From Acidimicrobiales bacterium (GTDB lineage Bacteria; Actinomycetota; Acidimicrobiia; Acidimicrobiales; RAAP-2), in NCBI GenBank assembly GCA_017883125.1, contig JADGOD010000021.1:1-8953 (forward strand): a DNA stretch of 8,953 nucleotides, given 5' to 3'. A program made the translations under genes and the position numbers. The notes under the pieces were generated by a model, which saw nothing but the letters and a program-made list of their open reading frames with translations, did not search any database and was not told the DNA's origin. Each line of letters begins with the position of its first letter. Position 1 is the first letter of the stretch. Shown in pieces: positions 1-6,607 of the stretch.

Positions 1-422
1 ACGGCTGGTTGCGGACCGGTGATGTCGGCACGCTGGATCCGGAAGGGGTCATGACCATCACGGACCGTGCCAAGGACGTCATCAAGTCGGGCGGGGAGTG
101 GATCTCCTCGGTCGAGCTCGAGGGCGAGGTCATGGCTCACCCTGGGGTCTTCGAAGCCGCCGTGGTGGCCGTCCCCGACCCTCGCTGGCAGGAGCGACCC
201 CTCGTCTGCGTGGTGCCCGCTCCCGGCGCCTCGCCGTCCGTCGAGAGCCTCGTGGAGTTCATCAAGGGCCGGGTGGCTCCGTGGTGGGTGCCGGAGCGGT
301 GGGCATTCGTCGATGCGATCCCGAAGACCTCGGTGGGCAAGTTCGACAAGAAGGTCCTGCGCTCCCAGTATGCCGATGGCCTGCTCGACGTGATCACCGT
401 CGACACCTCGTCGAAGGGCTAG
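1..422 (+). CDS. Fatty-acid (medium/long-chain) acyl-CoA ligase, C-terminal fragment
   Basis: This is the 3' end of an AMP-forming acyl-CoA synthetase, cut by the window edge; the reading frame is already open at base 3 (GWLRTGDVG). The enzyme family adenylates a carboxylic acid with ATP and transfers the acyl group to CoA. The visible part is the small C-terminal domain with its hinge: TGDVG, then DRAKDVIKSGGEWISSVELE (A8 region, which swings between adenylation and thioester formation). Near the end is PKTSVGKFDKKVLR (A10 region) with the conserved catalytic lysine of the GK pair. The GGEWISSVELE variant is typical of fatty-acyl and medium-chain CoA ligases rather than acetyl-CoA synthetase. 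Substrate cannot be read from this fragment. The gene ends in TAG and is followed after 3 nt by a small ORF, probably co-transcribed. Confidence 0.93.
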   Translation, partial: GWLRTGDVGTLDPEGVMTITDRAKDVIKSGGEWISSVELEGEVMAHPGVFEAAVVAVPDPRWQERPLVCVVPAPGASPSVESLVEFIKGRVAPWWVPERWAFVDAIPKTSVGKFDKKVLRSQYADGLLDVITVDTSSKG

Positions 423-425
423 CCA

Positions 426-653
426 GTGGGCTCTGATGCGTTCCTCGACATCGCCAAGGATCTCGACGGCATCAGCGAGCGCTTGGCGGACCACGCCATC
501 GACCTCTTGGGCGAGGCGCTCCACGACGCAGACCCCAAGCAGTCGCCGGCGGCGAAGACCGAGCGGGTCGTGACCCGGGCTCGCCGAAGCGTCGAGAAGG
601 CTGTCGCTCTTCTGCGAAGCCTCGATCCCGAGGCATCCGGCGAGGACTTCTAG
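426..653 (+). CDS. Small helical protein of unknown function (75 aa)
   Basis: I do not recognise this protein. It starts at GTG three bases after the acyl-CoA ligase stop, with an AAGGG sequence about 7 nt upstream inside the preceding gene's end, so translation is probably coupled. The sequence is charged and looks fully alpha-helical: an acidic N-terminal helix (DIAKDLDGISERLADHAIDL), a short linker with DPKQSPAAK, and a basic second helix (RVVTRARRSVEKAVALL) before an acidic tail. There is no signal peptide, membrane span, cysteine or recognisable motif. Codon use resembles the neighbours, with GC-rich third positions, which supports a real gene. It faces the leftward LOG-family gene tail to tail with only 19 nt between stops and no clear terminator hairpin. 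A role connected with the CoA ligase is possible only from position. Confidence 0.75.
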   Translation: MGSDAFLDIAKDLDGISERLADHAIDLLGEALHDADPKQSPAAKTERVVTRARRSVEKAVALLRSLDPEASGEDF

Positions 654-672
654 CGATCCCCCAAAGCCACAG

Positions 673-1713
673 TCAGGAGCCCCTGCACTCGTTGAGGGTG
701 TCGATGAGCTGGCGGAGCCTGCCGTAGTGGGTCCGGTTGAAGCGGAACACCAGCCGGGGGAGTTCGAGACTGTCGTTGGTGGCCCGCTCGGGAGCCATCG
801 GCTCGGTCGGGCGGATGGAGCCGTCGATGACGATGTCGTCGAAGCGCCGGTTGATCTCGTCGAGCTCGGCCGGCGAGGGGAGTGTCTTGAGCCGGATGAC
901 CATCAGCTCGCCGACCATCCTGATCGACTGGTAGTTGCGATAGAAGCCGTGGATCACCTCCATCGCCTCGTCGACGGTGTTGACGACCGACCACAGAGAG
1001 CTGTCCTCCTCGGAGACGTAGCCGGGTCCGATCGCCTGGGCCTGGAGGAAGGCCTCGAGGCCATGCCAGTAGGTCCCGCCGTCGGTCTCGACCAGCACGA
1101 TCGGCGCGGGAAGCGCCTTGCCCGTCTGGAGGAGCGTCAGCAGCTCGAAGAACTCGTCGAGCGTCCCGAACCCGCCGGGGAGCACGGCATAGGCCGCCGA
1201 CTCCTTCACCAGGATCAGCTTCCGGGTGAAGAAGTACCGCATCTCGACGAGCTTGGGGTCGAGTGCGATGAACGGGTTCGCTCCCTGTTCGTGCGGAAGC
1301 CTGATGTTGACCCCGAACGATCGCTCCCTGCCGGCGCCCTCGGTGCCCGCCTGCATGATCCCGGGGCCCGCACCGGTGACGACCATCCAGCCATCGGCGG
1401 CCACCTGGGCGGCGAGGTCCTTGGCGAGCAGGTAGATCGGGTCGTCGCTCTCGGTGCGCGCTGAGCCGAACATCGTCAGCTTCGACACGTGGCGGTACGG
1501 CTGGAAGACCCTGAAGGCCGCAGCCAGCTCCTTGAGCGTGGCGTCGGTGATCTTCAGATCCAGGATCTCGACGTCGGGGTGGGCGAGCTCGCCGATCGTC
1601 CCGAGCATCGAGCGGATCAGGTTCGCCTGAATCGACGAGAGGCTGGAATGCTCGGCCGTGAGCTCGAGGAGCTCCTTCCAGGGTGTGGCGGCCGAAGAGG
1701 TCGCGTCGATCAC
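673..1713 (-). CDS. LOG/TIGR00730-family Rossmann nucleotide-binding protein, probable nucleoside 5'-monophosphate phosphoribohydrolase
   Basis: The protein has 346 residues. The central domain (about 75-260) carries the hallmark signatures of the 'lysine decarboxylase-like' LOG fold: TGAGPGIMQAGTEGA near 113-127, the R164-K165 pair after MRYFF, and PGGFGTLDEFFE at 179-190 (PGGxGTxxE motif, with E187 as expected catalytic glutamate). Characterised members (plant LOG, bacterial PpnN) hydrolyse nucleoside monophosphates to base plus ribose 5-phosphate. Despite old annotations the family does not decarboxylate lysine. Compared with about 180-200-residue minimal LOG proteins, this one has roughly 75 extra residues before the core and 85 after, placing it with the long actinobacterial type, whose exact substrate is unknown to me. 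The start is GTG at 1713; it overlaps the fbiC TGA in a GTGA arrangement with no separate Shine-Dalgarno, which suggests translational coupling. It is the last gene of the leftward block. Confidence 0.88.
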   Translation of the reverse strand: MIDATSSAATPWKELLELTAEHSSLSSIQANLIRSMLGTIGELAHPDVEILDLKITDATLKELAAAFRVFQPYRHVSKLTMFGSARTESDDPIYLLAKDLAAQVAADGWMVVTGAGPGIMQAGTEGAGRERSFGVNIRLPHEQGANPFIALDPKLVEMRYFFTRKLILVKESAAYAVLPGGFGTLDEFFELLTLLQTGKALPAPIVLVETDGGTYWHGLEAFLQAQAIGPGYVSEEDSSLWSVVNTVDEAMEVIHGFYRNYQSIRMVGELMVIRLKTLPSPAELDEINRRFDDIVIDGSIRPTEPMAPERATNDSLELPRLVFRFNRTHYGRLRQLIDTLNECRGS

Positions 1714-3977
1714 GGCCGGCCGTAGAGGGTCGTGCGCTGGACGAGGGGGCGTCCCAGTGGTGCCACGATCGCCTCAAGGTCCTCGGTCTCCATCTTCTGG
1801 CCGTGTGCTGCTCCGGCGGCCCGAGAGATGTTCTCGTCCATGAGGGTCCCTCCGAGGTCGTTGGCACCGGCCAGGAGGACCTGAGCCGATCCAGCCTCTC
1901 CGAGCTTGACCCAACTGACCTGGATGTTGTCGATGAAGCCCCGATATGCGATGCGCCCCACGGCGTGGAGGAGGAGCGCCTCTCGGAAGGTAGGGCCCCG
2001 CCGCGCCATCCCCCGCAGGAAGATCGGGGTGGCCATGTGGACGAAGGCCAGGGGCACGAACTCGGTGAAGCCACCGCTTCGAGCCTGGGCCTCACGGGTC
2101 CTCAGGATGTGCCGGGCCCACGAGGCGGGTTGCTCGACGGCCCCGAACATGATCGTCACGTTCGACTTGAGCCCCACGGAGTGCGCCGTCTCGTGCACCT
2201 CGAGCCACTGTGCGGTGTTGATCTTGTCGGGGCAGATAACCGCTCGCACGTCGTCATCGAGGATCTCGGCAGCAGTTCCGGGGAGGGTCTTGAGCCCTCG
2301 CTCCTTGAGGGCGATCAGGTACTCCTCGAGCGAGGAGTCCGAGCGCCTCGCCCCCTCGAAGACCTCGAGCGCGCTGAACGCGTGGATGTGGATCGAGGTC
2401 GACCCGGCGCGCACGGCATCGAGGACGTGGAGGTAGTAGTCGCCATCGAACGAGGGGTGTATCCCTCCCTGTAGGCAGACCTCGGTGGCACCCTCGGCCG
2501 CCGCCTCGGCGACGCGATCGGTGACCTCGGAGAGCTCGAGGAGATAGGGGTCACCTCTCAGGTTCAACGAGAGCGGGCCCTTCGAGAAGGCACAGAACCG
2601 GCACTTGAAGGTGCAGACGTTGGTGTAGTTGATATTCCGGTTGATGACGTAGGTGACGTCATCGCCGACGGTGGCTCGACGGAGGTCGTCAGCGACCTCA
2701 CAGACCTTGCGCACCTCGGGCCCCCTGGCGGAGAACAGGGTGACCATCTCATCGAACCCGACCTCTTGACCGAGCTCGACGCCGGCGAGCACCTCGGCGA
2801 CCGCTCCGGTGACCTCTCGTCGGGAGCGCGCCCGGGGCCCGACCAGGTTCGGTGGATCGACGGTTCCGCCTGAGACCCATGCGCTGTCCCGACAGAGCCC
2901 CTCCGCGTCGCTCGACACCAGCACCGCGGTGCGCATCTTGGCATCGAGCCACGTCAGCGGATCGAGGACGTACTCGGGGTAGAGCGTCAGTCGGGGAGCG
3001 AGGGAGAACCCTGCTGCCTCGGTGACGTCTCGGAGGAGCTCGACCTCGGGCCACGCCCGCTCAGGGTTGACGTGGTCGATAGTCACCGGCGAGACACCAC
3101 CGAAATCGTCGATCCCGGCCGCCAGGAGCACGCTCGGGTCATCGACCAGGTTCGGGGGTGCCTGGAGGTGGATCTCGGCCGGCAGGAGGAGGCGAGCCAC
3201 GGCGATGGTCCAGGTGAGCTCCTCGATGCTGGCCGGAGGATGGCCGGCCATGAGCGTCCCGGGCTTGGGGAGGAAGTTCTGGATGATGACCTCTTGGACG
3301 TGCCGGTGTCGTCGGTGTGAGTCGACGATCGCCTCCAGCGCATCGATGCGATCCTGGCGGGACTCGCCGATCCCCACGAGGAGCCCCGTGGTGAACGGGA
3401 TCTTGAGCTCTCCTGCGGCCTCCAAAGTGGCGAGCCGGCGCTCCGGGGCCTTGTCGGGGGCGAGACGATGAGCCTCGAGGTCGTCTCGGAGGCTCTCGAG
3501 CATCATCCCCTGGCTCGCCGAGACGCCTCGGAGCTGGGCGAGCTCATCGCCGTAGAGGGCGCCGGCGTTGAGGTGGGGGAGGAGGCCGGTCTCGTTCAAG
3601 ACTGCCTCGGCCGCCGCAGCGACGTAGTGGACCGTCGAGTCGTACCCGTGAGCCCTGAGCCACTCCGCAGCGACGTCGTAGCGGAGCTCGGGGCGCTCTC
3701 CCAGGGTGAAGAGCGCCTCCGAGCAGCCCTTCTCTGCTCCGGCAGAAGCGATTCGGAGGACCTCGTCGATCTCGAGGTAGGGGCTCTCAAGGCGCGCGGG
3801 CGCCTTGGCGAAGGTGCAATAGCCGCACCGGTCCTGGCACAGCATGGTGAGCGGGATGAAGACCTTCGGCGAGTAGGTCACCCGCGTGCCGGTCTGGCGG
3901 TCCCTGATCTTGGCCGCCTGTTCGAAGAGCTCGGGCAGCGGTGTCTCGAGGAGCTCTCGTGCGCGGTCAGGTGTCAC
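1710..3977 (-). CDS. fbiC: Bifunctional FO synthase (CofG-CofH fusion), coenzyme F420 biosynthesis
   Basis: This radical-SAM double enzyme makes FO (7,8-didemethyl-8-hydroxy-5-deazariboflavin), the chromophore of F420, from tyrosine and 5-amino-6-ribitylamino-uracil. Taking the GTG start, it has 755 residues. The CofG half (about 1-350) has the cluster motif C47-x3-C51-x2-C54 (MLCQDRCGYCTF), then EALFTLGERPE, PHLNAG and GLLVGIGE. The CofH half (about 405-755) has C455-x3-C459-x2-C462 (NYTNVCTFKCRFCAF), then EVCLQGGIHP, PGTAAEILDD, TEFVPLAFVH and GANDLGGTLM. This order matches mycobacterial FbiC (856 aa), with a shorter N-terminus and linker. The longest frame begins at ATG 4028, but that codon has no Shine-Dalgarno and lies 2 nt after a TANNNT box. 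GTG 3977 has GGAG with a 5 nt spacer and starts just before the conserved region, so I prefer it. It sits 118 nt downstream of the tkt stop, with an LOG-family gene overlapping its end. Confidence 0.95.
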   Translation of the reverse strand: MTPDRARELLETPLPELFEQAAKIRDRQTGTRVTYSPKVFIPLTMLCQDRCGYCTFAKAPARLESPYLEIDEVLRIASAGAEKGCSEALFTLGERPELRYDVAAEWLRAHGYDSTVHYVAAAAEAVLNETGLLPHLNAGALYGDELAQLRGVSASQGMMLESLRDDLEAHRLAPDKAPERRLATLEAAGELKIPFTTGLLVGIGESRQDRIDALEAIVDSHRRHRHVQEVIIQNFLPKPGTLMAGHPPASIEELTWTIAVARLLLPAEIHLQAPPNLVDDPSVLLAAGIDDFGGVSPVTIDHVNPERAWPEVELLRDVTEAAGFSLAPRLTLYPEYVLDPLTWLDAKMRTAVLVSSDAEGLCRDSAWVSGGTVDPPNLVGPRARSRREVTGAVAEVLAGVELGQEVGFDEMVTLFSARGPEVRKVCEVADDLRRATVGDDVTYVINRNINYTNVCTFKCRFCAFSKGPLSLNLRGDPYLLELSEVTDRVAEAAAEGATEVCLQGGIHPSFDGDYYLHVLDAVRAGSTSIHIHAFSALEVFEGARRSDSSLEEYLIALKERGLKTLPGTAAEILDDDVRAVICPDKINTAQWLEVHETAHSVGLKSNVTIMFGAVEQPASWARHILRTREAQARSGGFTEFVPLAFVHMATPIFLRGMARRGPTFREALLLHAVGRIAYRGFIDNIQVSWVKLGEAGSAQVLLAGANDLGGTLMDENISRAAGAAHGQKMETEDLEAIVAPLGRPLVQRTTLYGRP

Positions 3978-3982
3978 AGGTT

Positions 3983-3986
3983 CTCC
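3983..3986 (-). promoter_or_regulatory. Shine-Dalgarno GGAG deciding the fbiC start
   Basis: On the minus strand GGAG (3986 to 3983) is followed by AACCT and then GTG at 3977. The 5 nt spacing is near optimal. No comparable sequence precedes the upstream in-frame ATG at 4028, so this site favours the shorter product. Confidence 0.6.
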
Positions 3987-4030
3987 ACTTCTGCGATCCG
4001 TCCGACCGCCAGAGGTTTCATTGACCATTG

Positions 4031-4036
4031 ATCGTA
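4031..4036 (-). promoter_or_regulatory. Candidate -10 box (TACGAT) for fbiC
   Basis: TACGAT on the minus strand fits the actinobacterial TANNNT -10 pattern. A transcript would be expected to start about 7 nt further on, near 4024, which is downstream of the ATG at 4028 and about 47 nt before the GTG at 3977. No convincing -35 hexamer is visible. The pattern is short, so this is a suggestion from position and agreement with the Shine-Dalgarno evidence. Confidence 0.35.
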
Positions 4037-4064
4037 GGCACTGCGTTGAGATCTCGGCGCAGCC
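4037..4064 (-). terminator. Hairpin between tkt and fbiC (terminator or attenuator candidate)
   Basis: In minus-strand RNA, GGC-TGCG pairs with CGCA-(gt)-GCC: seven base pairs with a 2 nt bulge. A small inner stem comes from the palindrome GAGATCTC (4048-4055). It starts 31 nt after the tkt stop. There is no T-tract, so a classical intrinsic terminator is not supported; actinobacterial terminators often lack one. The palindrome also falls in the spacer upstream of the TACGAT box and could equally be an operator. Confidence 0.3.
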
Positions 4065-4095
4065 GGCGAACGCGACCCGTCAAGCCCGTCAGCCA

Positions 4096-6126
4096 CTATG
4101 CCCGTTGCCGGCGTGGTCCGAGTGGCGAACCGAGAAGTCTTCGGGCTTCGGTGACCACCCGCTCGACGGTGACGCCGAGGTGAGCGAACGCCTCCGGGCC
4201 GGGTGCGCTGACTCCGAAGCGATCGATTCCGACCGATTGATCGGCCCACGCTGCCCATCCGAACGTCGATGCGGCCTCCACAGAGAGCACCGGGAGGTCG
4301 GCCGGGATCACCGATGAGCGCTCGGCGGCTTCGAGCTGGCCGAACCACTCGAGGCACGGCAAGGACACGACCCGGGTCGTGATGCCCTCGGCGGCGAGCA
4401 TGTCCGCTGCCTCGATGGCCAGAGAGACCTCGCTGCCGGTCGCGGCGAGGACCAGCTGCGGGGAGCCCTCTCCACGGGTGGCCAGCACGTAGCCACCCTT
4501 GGCGACGCCTTCAGCGGCACGGTCCTTGGTCTCTTGGAGCGCGGGCAGATTCTGCCGGCTGAGGATCAACGCCACGGGGCCGTCGGCTTGGAGGGCAAGA
4601 CGCCACGCCTGGGCGCACTCGAACGCATCGGCGGGTCTCACCACACTGAGACCGGGCATCGCCCGGAGCGACGCGAGCTGCTCGATGGGCTGGTGCGTGG
4701 GGCCGTCCTCGCCGACACCGATCGAGTCGTGCGTGAAGGCGTAGATCACGTGAGCATCGCTGAGCGCAGCCACGCGGATTGCGCCGCGCATGTAGTCACT
4801 GAAGACGAAGAAGGTCCCTCCGACCGGCACGACCCCACCGTGCACCGCCATCCCGGTCATCACGGCGCCCATGCCGTGCTCGCGGATCCCGTAGTGGAGC
4901 TGGGTCCCCTCGGGCGTCCTCTCGCCCTGGACGACCGCCCCGGACAGCTCGGTTCCCGTGTTCGCCGTGAGGTCCGCCCCTCCGGCCATGAGCGAGGGAA
5001 GAATCGTTGCGGAGTGCGCAAGGCACTTGCCGAAGGCGACCCTCGTGGCCACCGAACCGCCGACCTCGAAGTCGGGATCTGGAGCCTCGAGCGCAGCAGA
5101 GACGTCACCGGAGATCTGGGCGAGATACCGGACTCCGGCCTCGCCGGCCGCTTGGACCCGCTCGGACCATGCCGCTCGGGCCTCTCGTCCGGGCTCGAGC
5201 GTGGTGCGATAAGAGGCCAAGACCTCCTCGGGAACGAAGAAGTCGACCTCGGGAGGAAGGCCCATGCGCTCCTTGGTCGCCGCGATCTCCTCGGGGGGGA
5301 ACGGGGTCCCGTGGGCTTCCTTGGTGTCGGTGAACCTCTCGGATGGCCAGCCGATCCGGGTCTTGAGGATCACGAGTGACGGTCGGCTCCCGTCCGCCGC
5401 GGCTTCACGCAGGGCTGACTCGATGGCGTCGAGATCGTTCGGCTTCTCACCGACCTCGACCACCTGCCAGCCGTAGGCCCGGAAGCGACCTGCGGCGTCG
5501 TCATCGAGGGCCAGTGACGTCGGGCCGTCGATCGTGATCTTGTTGTCGTCGTAGATGCAGACGAGCCGACCGAGGCCGAGATGGCCGGCCAGCGACGCCG
5601 CCTCGTGCGAGAGCCCCTCTTCGAGACACCCGTCGCCGACGATCACCCAGGTCCGGTGGTCGCACAGCTCTGCTCCGTGGGTGGCGCGGAGGTACCGCTC
5701 GGAGATCGCCATGCCGACGGCGTTGGCGAACCCCTGTGCCAGGGGCCCGGTGGTCACCTCGACCCCCGGTGTCACGCCGCGCTCGGGGTGGCCTGGGGTG
5801 ATCGAGCCGAGCCTTCGGAAGTCCCTCAGGTCATCGAGCGAGACCCGGTAACCGGTCAGATGGAGCATCGAGTACTGAAGGATCGAGGCGTGGCCCGCCG
5901 AGAGCACGAAACGGTCGCGGTCCGGCCACGTCGGGTCGTCGGGGTCAAGGGTCATCACTCGAGAGAAGAGGACGTGCGCCAGGGGAGCGAGAGCCATGGC
6001 GGTGCCGGAGTGGCCCGAGCTGGCTCGGCGCGGCCCATCCATGGCCAGGCCTCGGATCACCCGGACGGCCAGGTCTTCCCACTCTTCTCCACCAACAATT
6101 CCACCGGGTCGTTCGCTCACGGTCAT
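4096..6126 (-). CDS. tkt: Transketolase
   Basis: This thiamine-diphosphate enzyme transfers two-carbon ketol units in the non-oxidative pentose phosphate pathway (and the Calvin cycle where present). The 676 residues are normal full length (E. coli about 663). The N-terminal ThDP domain has H39, H79 in VLSAGHAS, TTGPLAQG near 125-132, and the cofactor motif GDG 164-166 through DDN 193-195. The pyrimidine domain has HYGIREHGM with E416, FTHDSIGVGEDGPTHQP with H466 and H478, and SRQNLP at 523-528. The C-terminal domain begins near ATGSEVSLA. All histidines and the glutamate expected for catalysis are present. The usual GHPG around the first histidine reads GHSG here. The ATG at 6126 has only a weak AGGG 3 nt before it; a GTG at residue 3 (6120) lies 8 nt after a TANNNT box and is an alternative leaderless start. 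It is the first gene of the leftward block. Confidence 0.97.
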   Translation of the reverse strand: MTVSERPGGIVGGEEWEDLAVRVIRGLAMDGPRRASSGHSGTAMALAPLAHVLFSRVMTLDPDDPTWPDRDRFVLSAGHASILQYSMLHLTGYRVSLDDLRDFRRLGSITPGHPERGVTPGVEVTTGPLAQGFANAVGMAISERYLRATHGAELCDHRTWVIVGDGCLEEGLSHEAASLAGHLGLGRLVCIYDDNKITIDGPTSLALDDDAAGRFRAYGWQVVEVGEKPNDLDAIESALREAAADGSRPSLVILKTRIGWPSERFTDTKEAHGTPFPPEEIAATKERMGLPPEVDFFVPEEVLASYRTTLEPGREARAAWSERVQAAGEAGVRYLAQISGDVSAALEAPDPDFEVGGSVATRVAFGKCLAHSATILPSLMAGGADLTANTGTELSGAVVQGERTPEGTQLHYGIREHGMGAVMTGMAVHGGVVPVGGTFFVFSDYMRGAIRVAALSDAHVIYAFTHDSIGVGEDGPTHQPIEQLASLRAMPGLSVVRPADAFECAQAWRLALQADGPVALILSRQNLPALQETKDRAAEGVAKGGYVLATRGEGSPQLVLAATGSEVSLAIEAADMLAAEGITTRVVSLPCLEWFGQLEAAERSSVIPADLPVLSVEAASTFGWAAWADQSVGIDRFGVSAPGPEAFAHLGVTVERVVTEARRLLGSPLGPRRQRA

Positions 6127-6128
6127 GA

Positions 6129-6134
6129 ACCCTA
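6129..6134 (-). promoter_or_regulatory. Candidate -10 box (TAGGGT) for tkt
   Basis: TAGGGT on the minus strand (6134 to 6129) is 2 nt before the tkt ATG and exactly 8 nt before an in-frame GTG at residue 3. The same 8 nt spacing occurs before two rightward genes here, so a leaderless tkt message beginning at the GTG is plausible. Part of the same sequence could instead act as a poor Shine-Dalgarno (AGGG) for the ATG. No -35 is evident. Confidence 0.3.
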
Positions 6135-6156
6135 CTGAATCTCCACGGCCTTCCCT

Positions 6157-6183
6157 CTGACCTGCGTTCGTCTCCGGTAACGT
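6157..6183 (+). promoter_or_regulatory. Candidate promoter of the thioesterase operon (CTGACC ... TAACGT)
   Basis: TAACGT at 6178-6183 matches TANNNT and ends 8 nt before the GTG start at 6192. CTGACC at 6157-6162 is a 4-of-6 match to TTGACA with a 15 bp spacer, shorter than ideal. No Shine-Dalgarno separates the box from the start codon, so the transcript would be leaderless or nearly so. This lies in the 65 nt divergent region shared with tkt. Confidence 0.45.
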
Positions 6184-6191
6184 TCGGTGCC

Positions 6192-6596
6192 GTGACCCCC
6201 CGCTCGATCCAAGTTCCCCCGAACTGCGACCTCACATTGGGGATGGTCTGCACCGACAAATCGACCCCGGGGTCGTCGACCTGGACCATGCGGGCCGACG
6301 AGCGGTTCGAGAACCCGGCCGGCGTGATCCAGGGCGGGTTCCTGACAGCGTTCGCCGACTCGGCCATGGGGGCAGCCACGGTGACCTTCGCCAAGGGTCG
6401 CAAGGTCTTCGTGGCGAACGTGGAGCTCAAGATCAGCTTCATCGCCGCTGCCGTGCCCGGCTCGGTCCTGACGTGCAAGGCAGACGTCATCTCCGGTGGC
6501 TCGCGTGTGGCCTTCTTGGAGGCCGTCGTCATGGATCAGGACCTTCGGCTGATCGCCAAGGTGACCTCGACCTACCTGTTCCGGGACCGGAAGTAG
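6192..6596 (+). CDS. PaaI-type hotdog-fold thioesterase
   Basis: The 134-residue protein has the length and layout of a single hotdog domain of the PaaI/acyl-CoA thioesterase family, which hydrolyses acyl- or aryl-CoA thioesters in the cytoplasm, usually as a tetramer. The diagnostic stretch is NPAGVIQGGFLTAFADSAMGAA (split here: NPAGVIQGGF at 41-50 and the helix with D56 after it). It is followed by strands FVANVELKISFI, GSVLTCKADVI, VAFLEAVVMD and IAKVTSTYLF. The GG and aspartate are where the family places its active-site helix; the position often held by histidine or asparagine before GG is glutamine, which is common in actinobacterial members. The GTG start at 6192 has no Shine-Dalgarno and lies 8 nt after TAACGT. 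Its substrate is unknown; no acyl-CoA gene adjoins it on this strand. It heads a rightward run that continues into small membrane proteins and trmI. Confidence 0.87.
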   Translation: MTPRSIQVPPNCDLTLGMVCTDKSTPGSSTWTMRADERFENPAGVIQGGFLTAFADSAMGAATVTFAKGRKVFVANVELKISFIAAAVPGSVLTCKADVISGGSRVAFLEAVVMDQDLRLIAKVTSTYLFRDRK

Positions 6597-6599
6597 GCT
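6594..6599 (+). promoter_or_regulatory. Candidate -10 box (TAGGCT) for the small membrane protein genes
   Basis: TAGGCT begins at the thioesterase TAG stop and ends 8 nt before the ATG at 6608. This is the same geometry as TAACGT before the thioesterase. No Shine-Dalgarno precedes the ATG, so the downstream genes may be served by a leaderless transcript of their own. Confidence 0.35.
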
Positions 6600-6607
6600 T
6601 GGCCTCA

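Noticed and set aside
650..2095. A 481-codon minus-strand frame and several plus-strand frames of 150-280 codons inside the LOG, fbiC and tkt genes
   Set aside because: Their translations are arginine-, serine- and proline-rich with no family resemblance. They lie in other frames of clearly recognisable genes, as expected from high GC lowering stop frequency.
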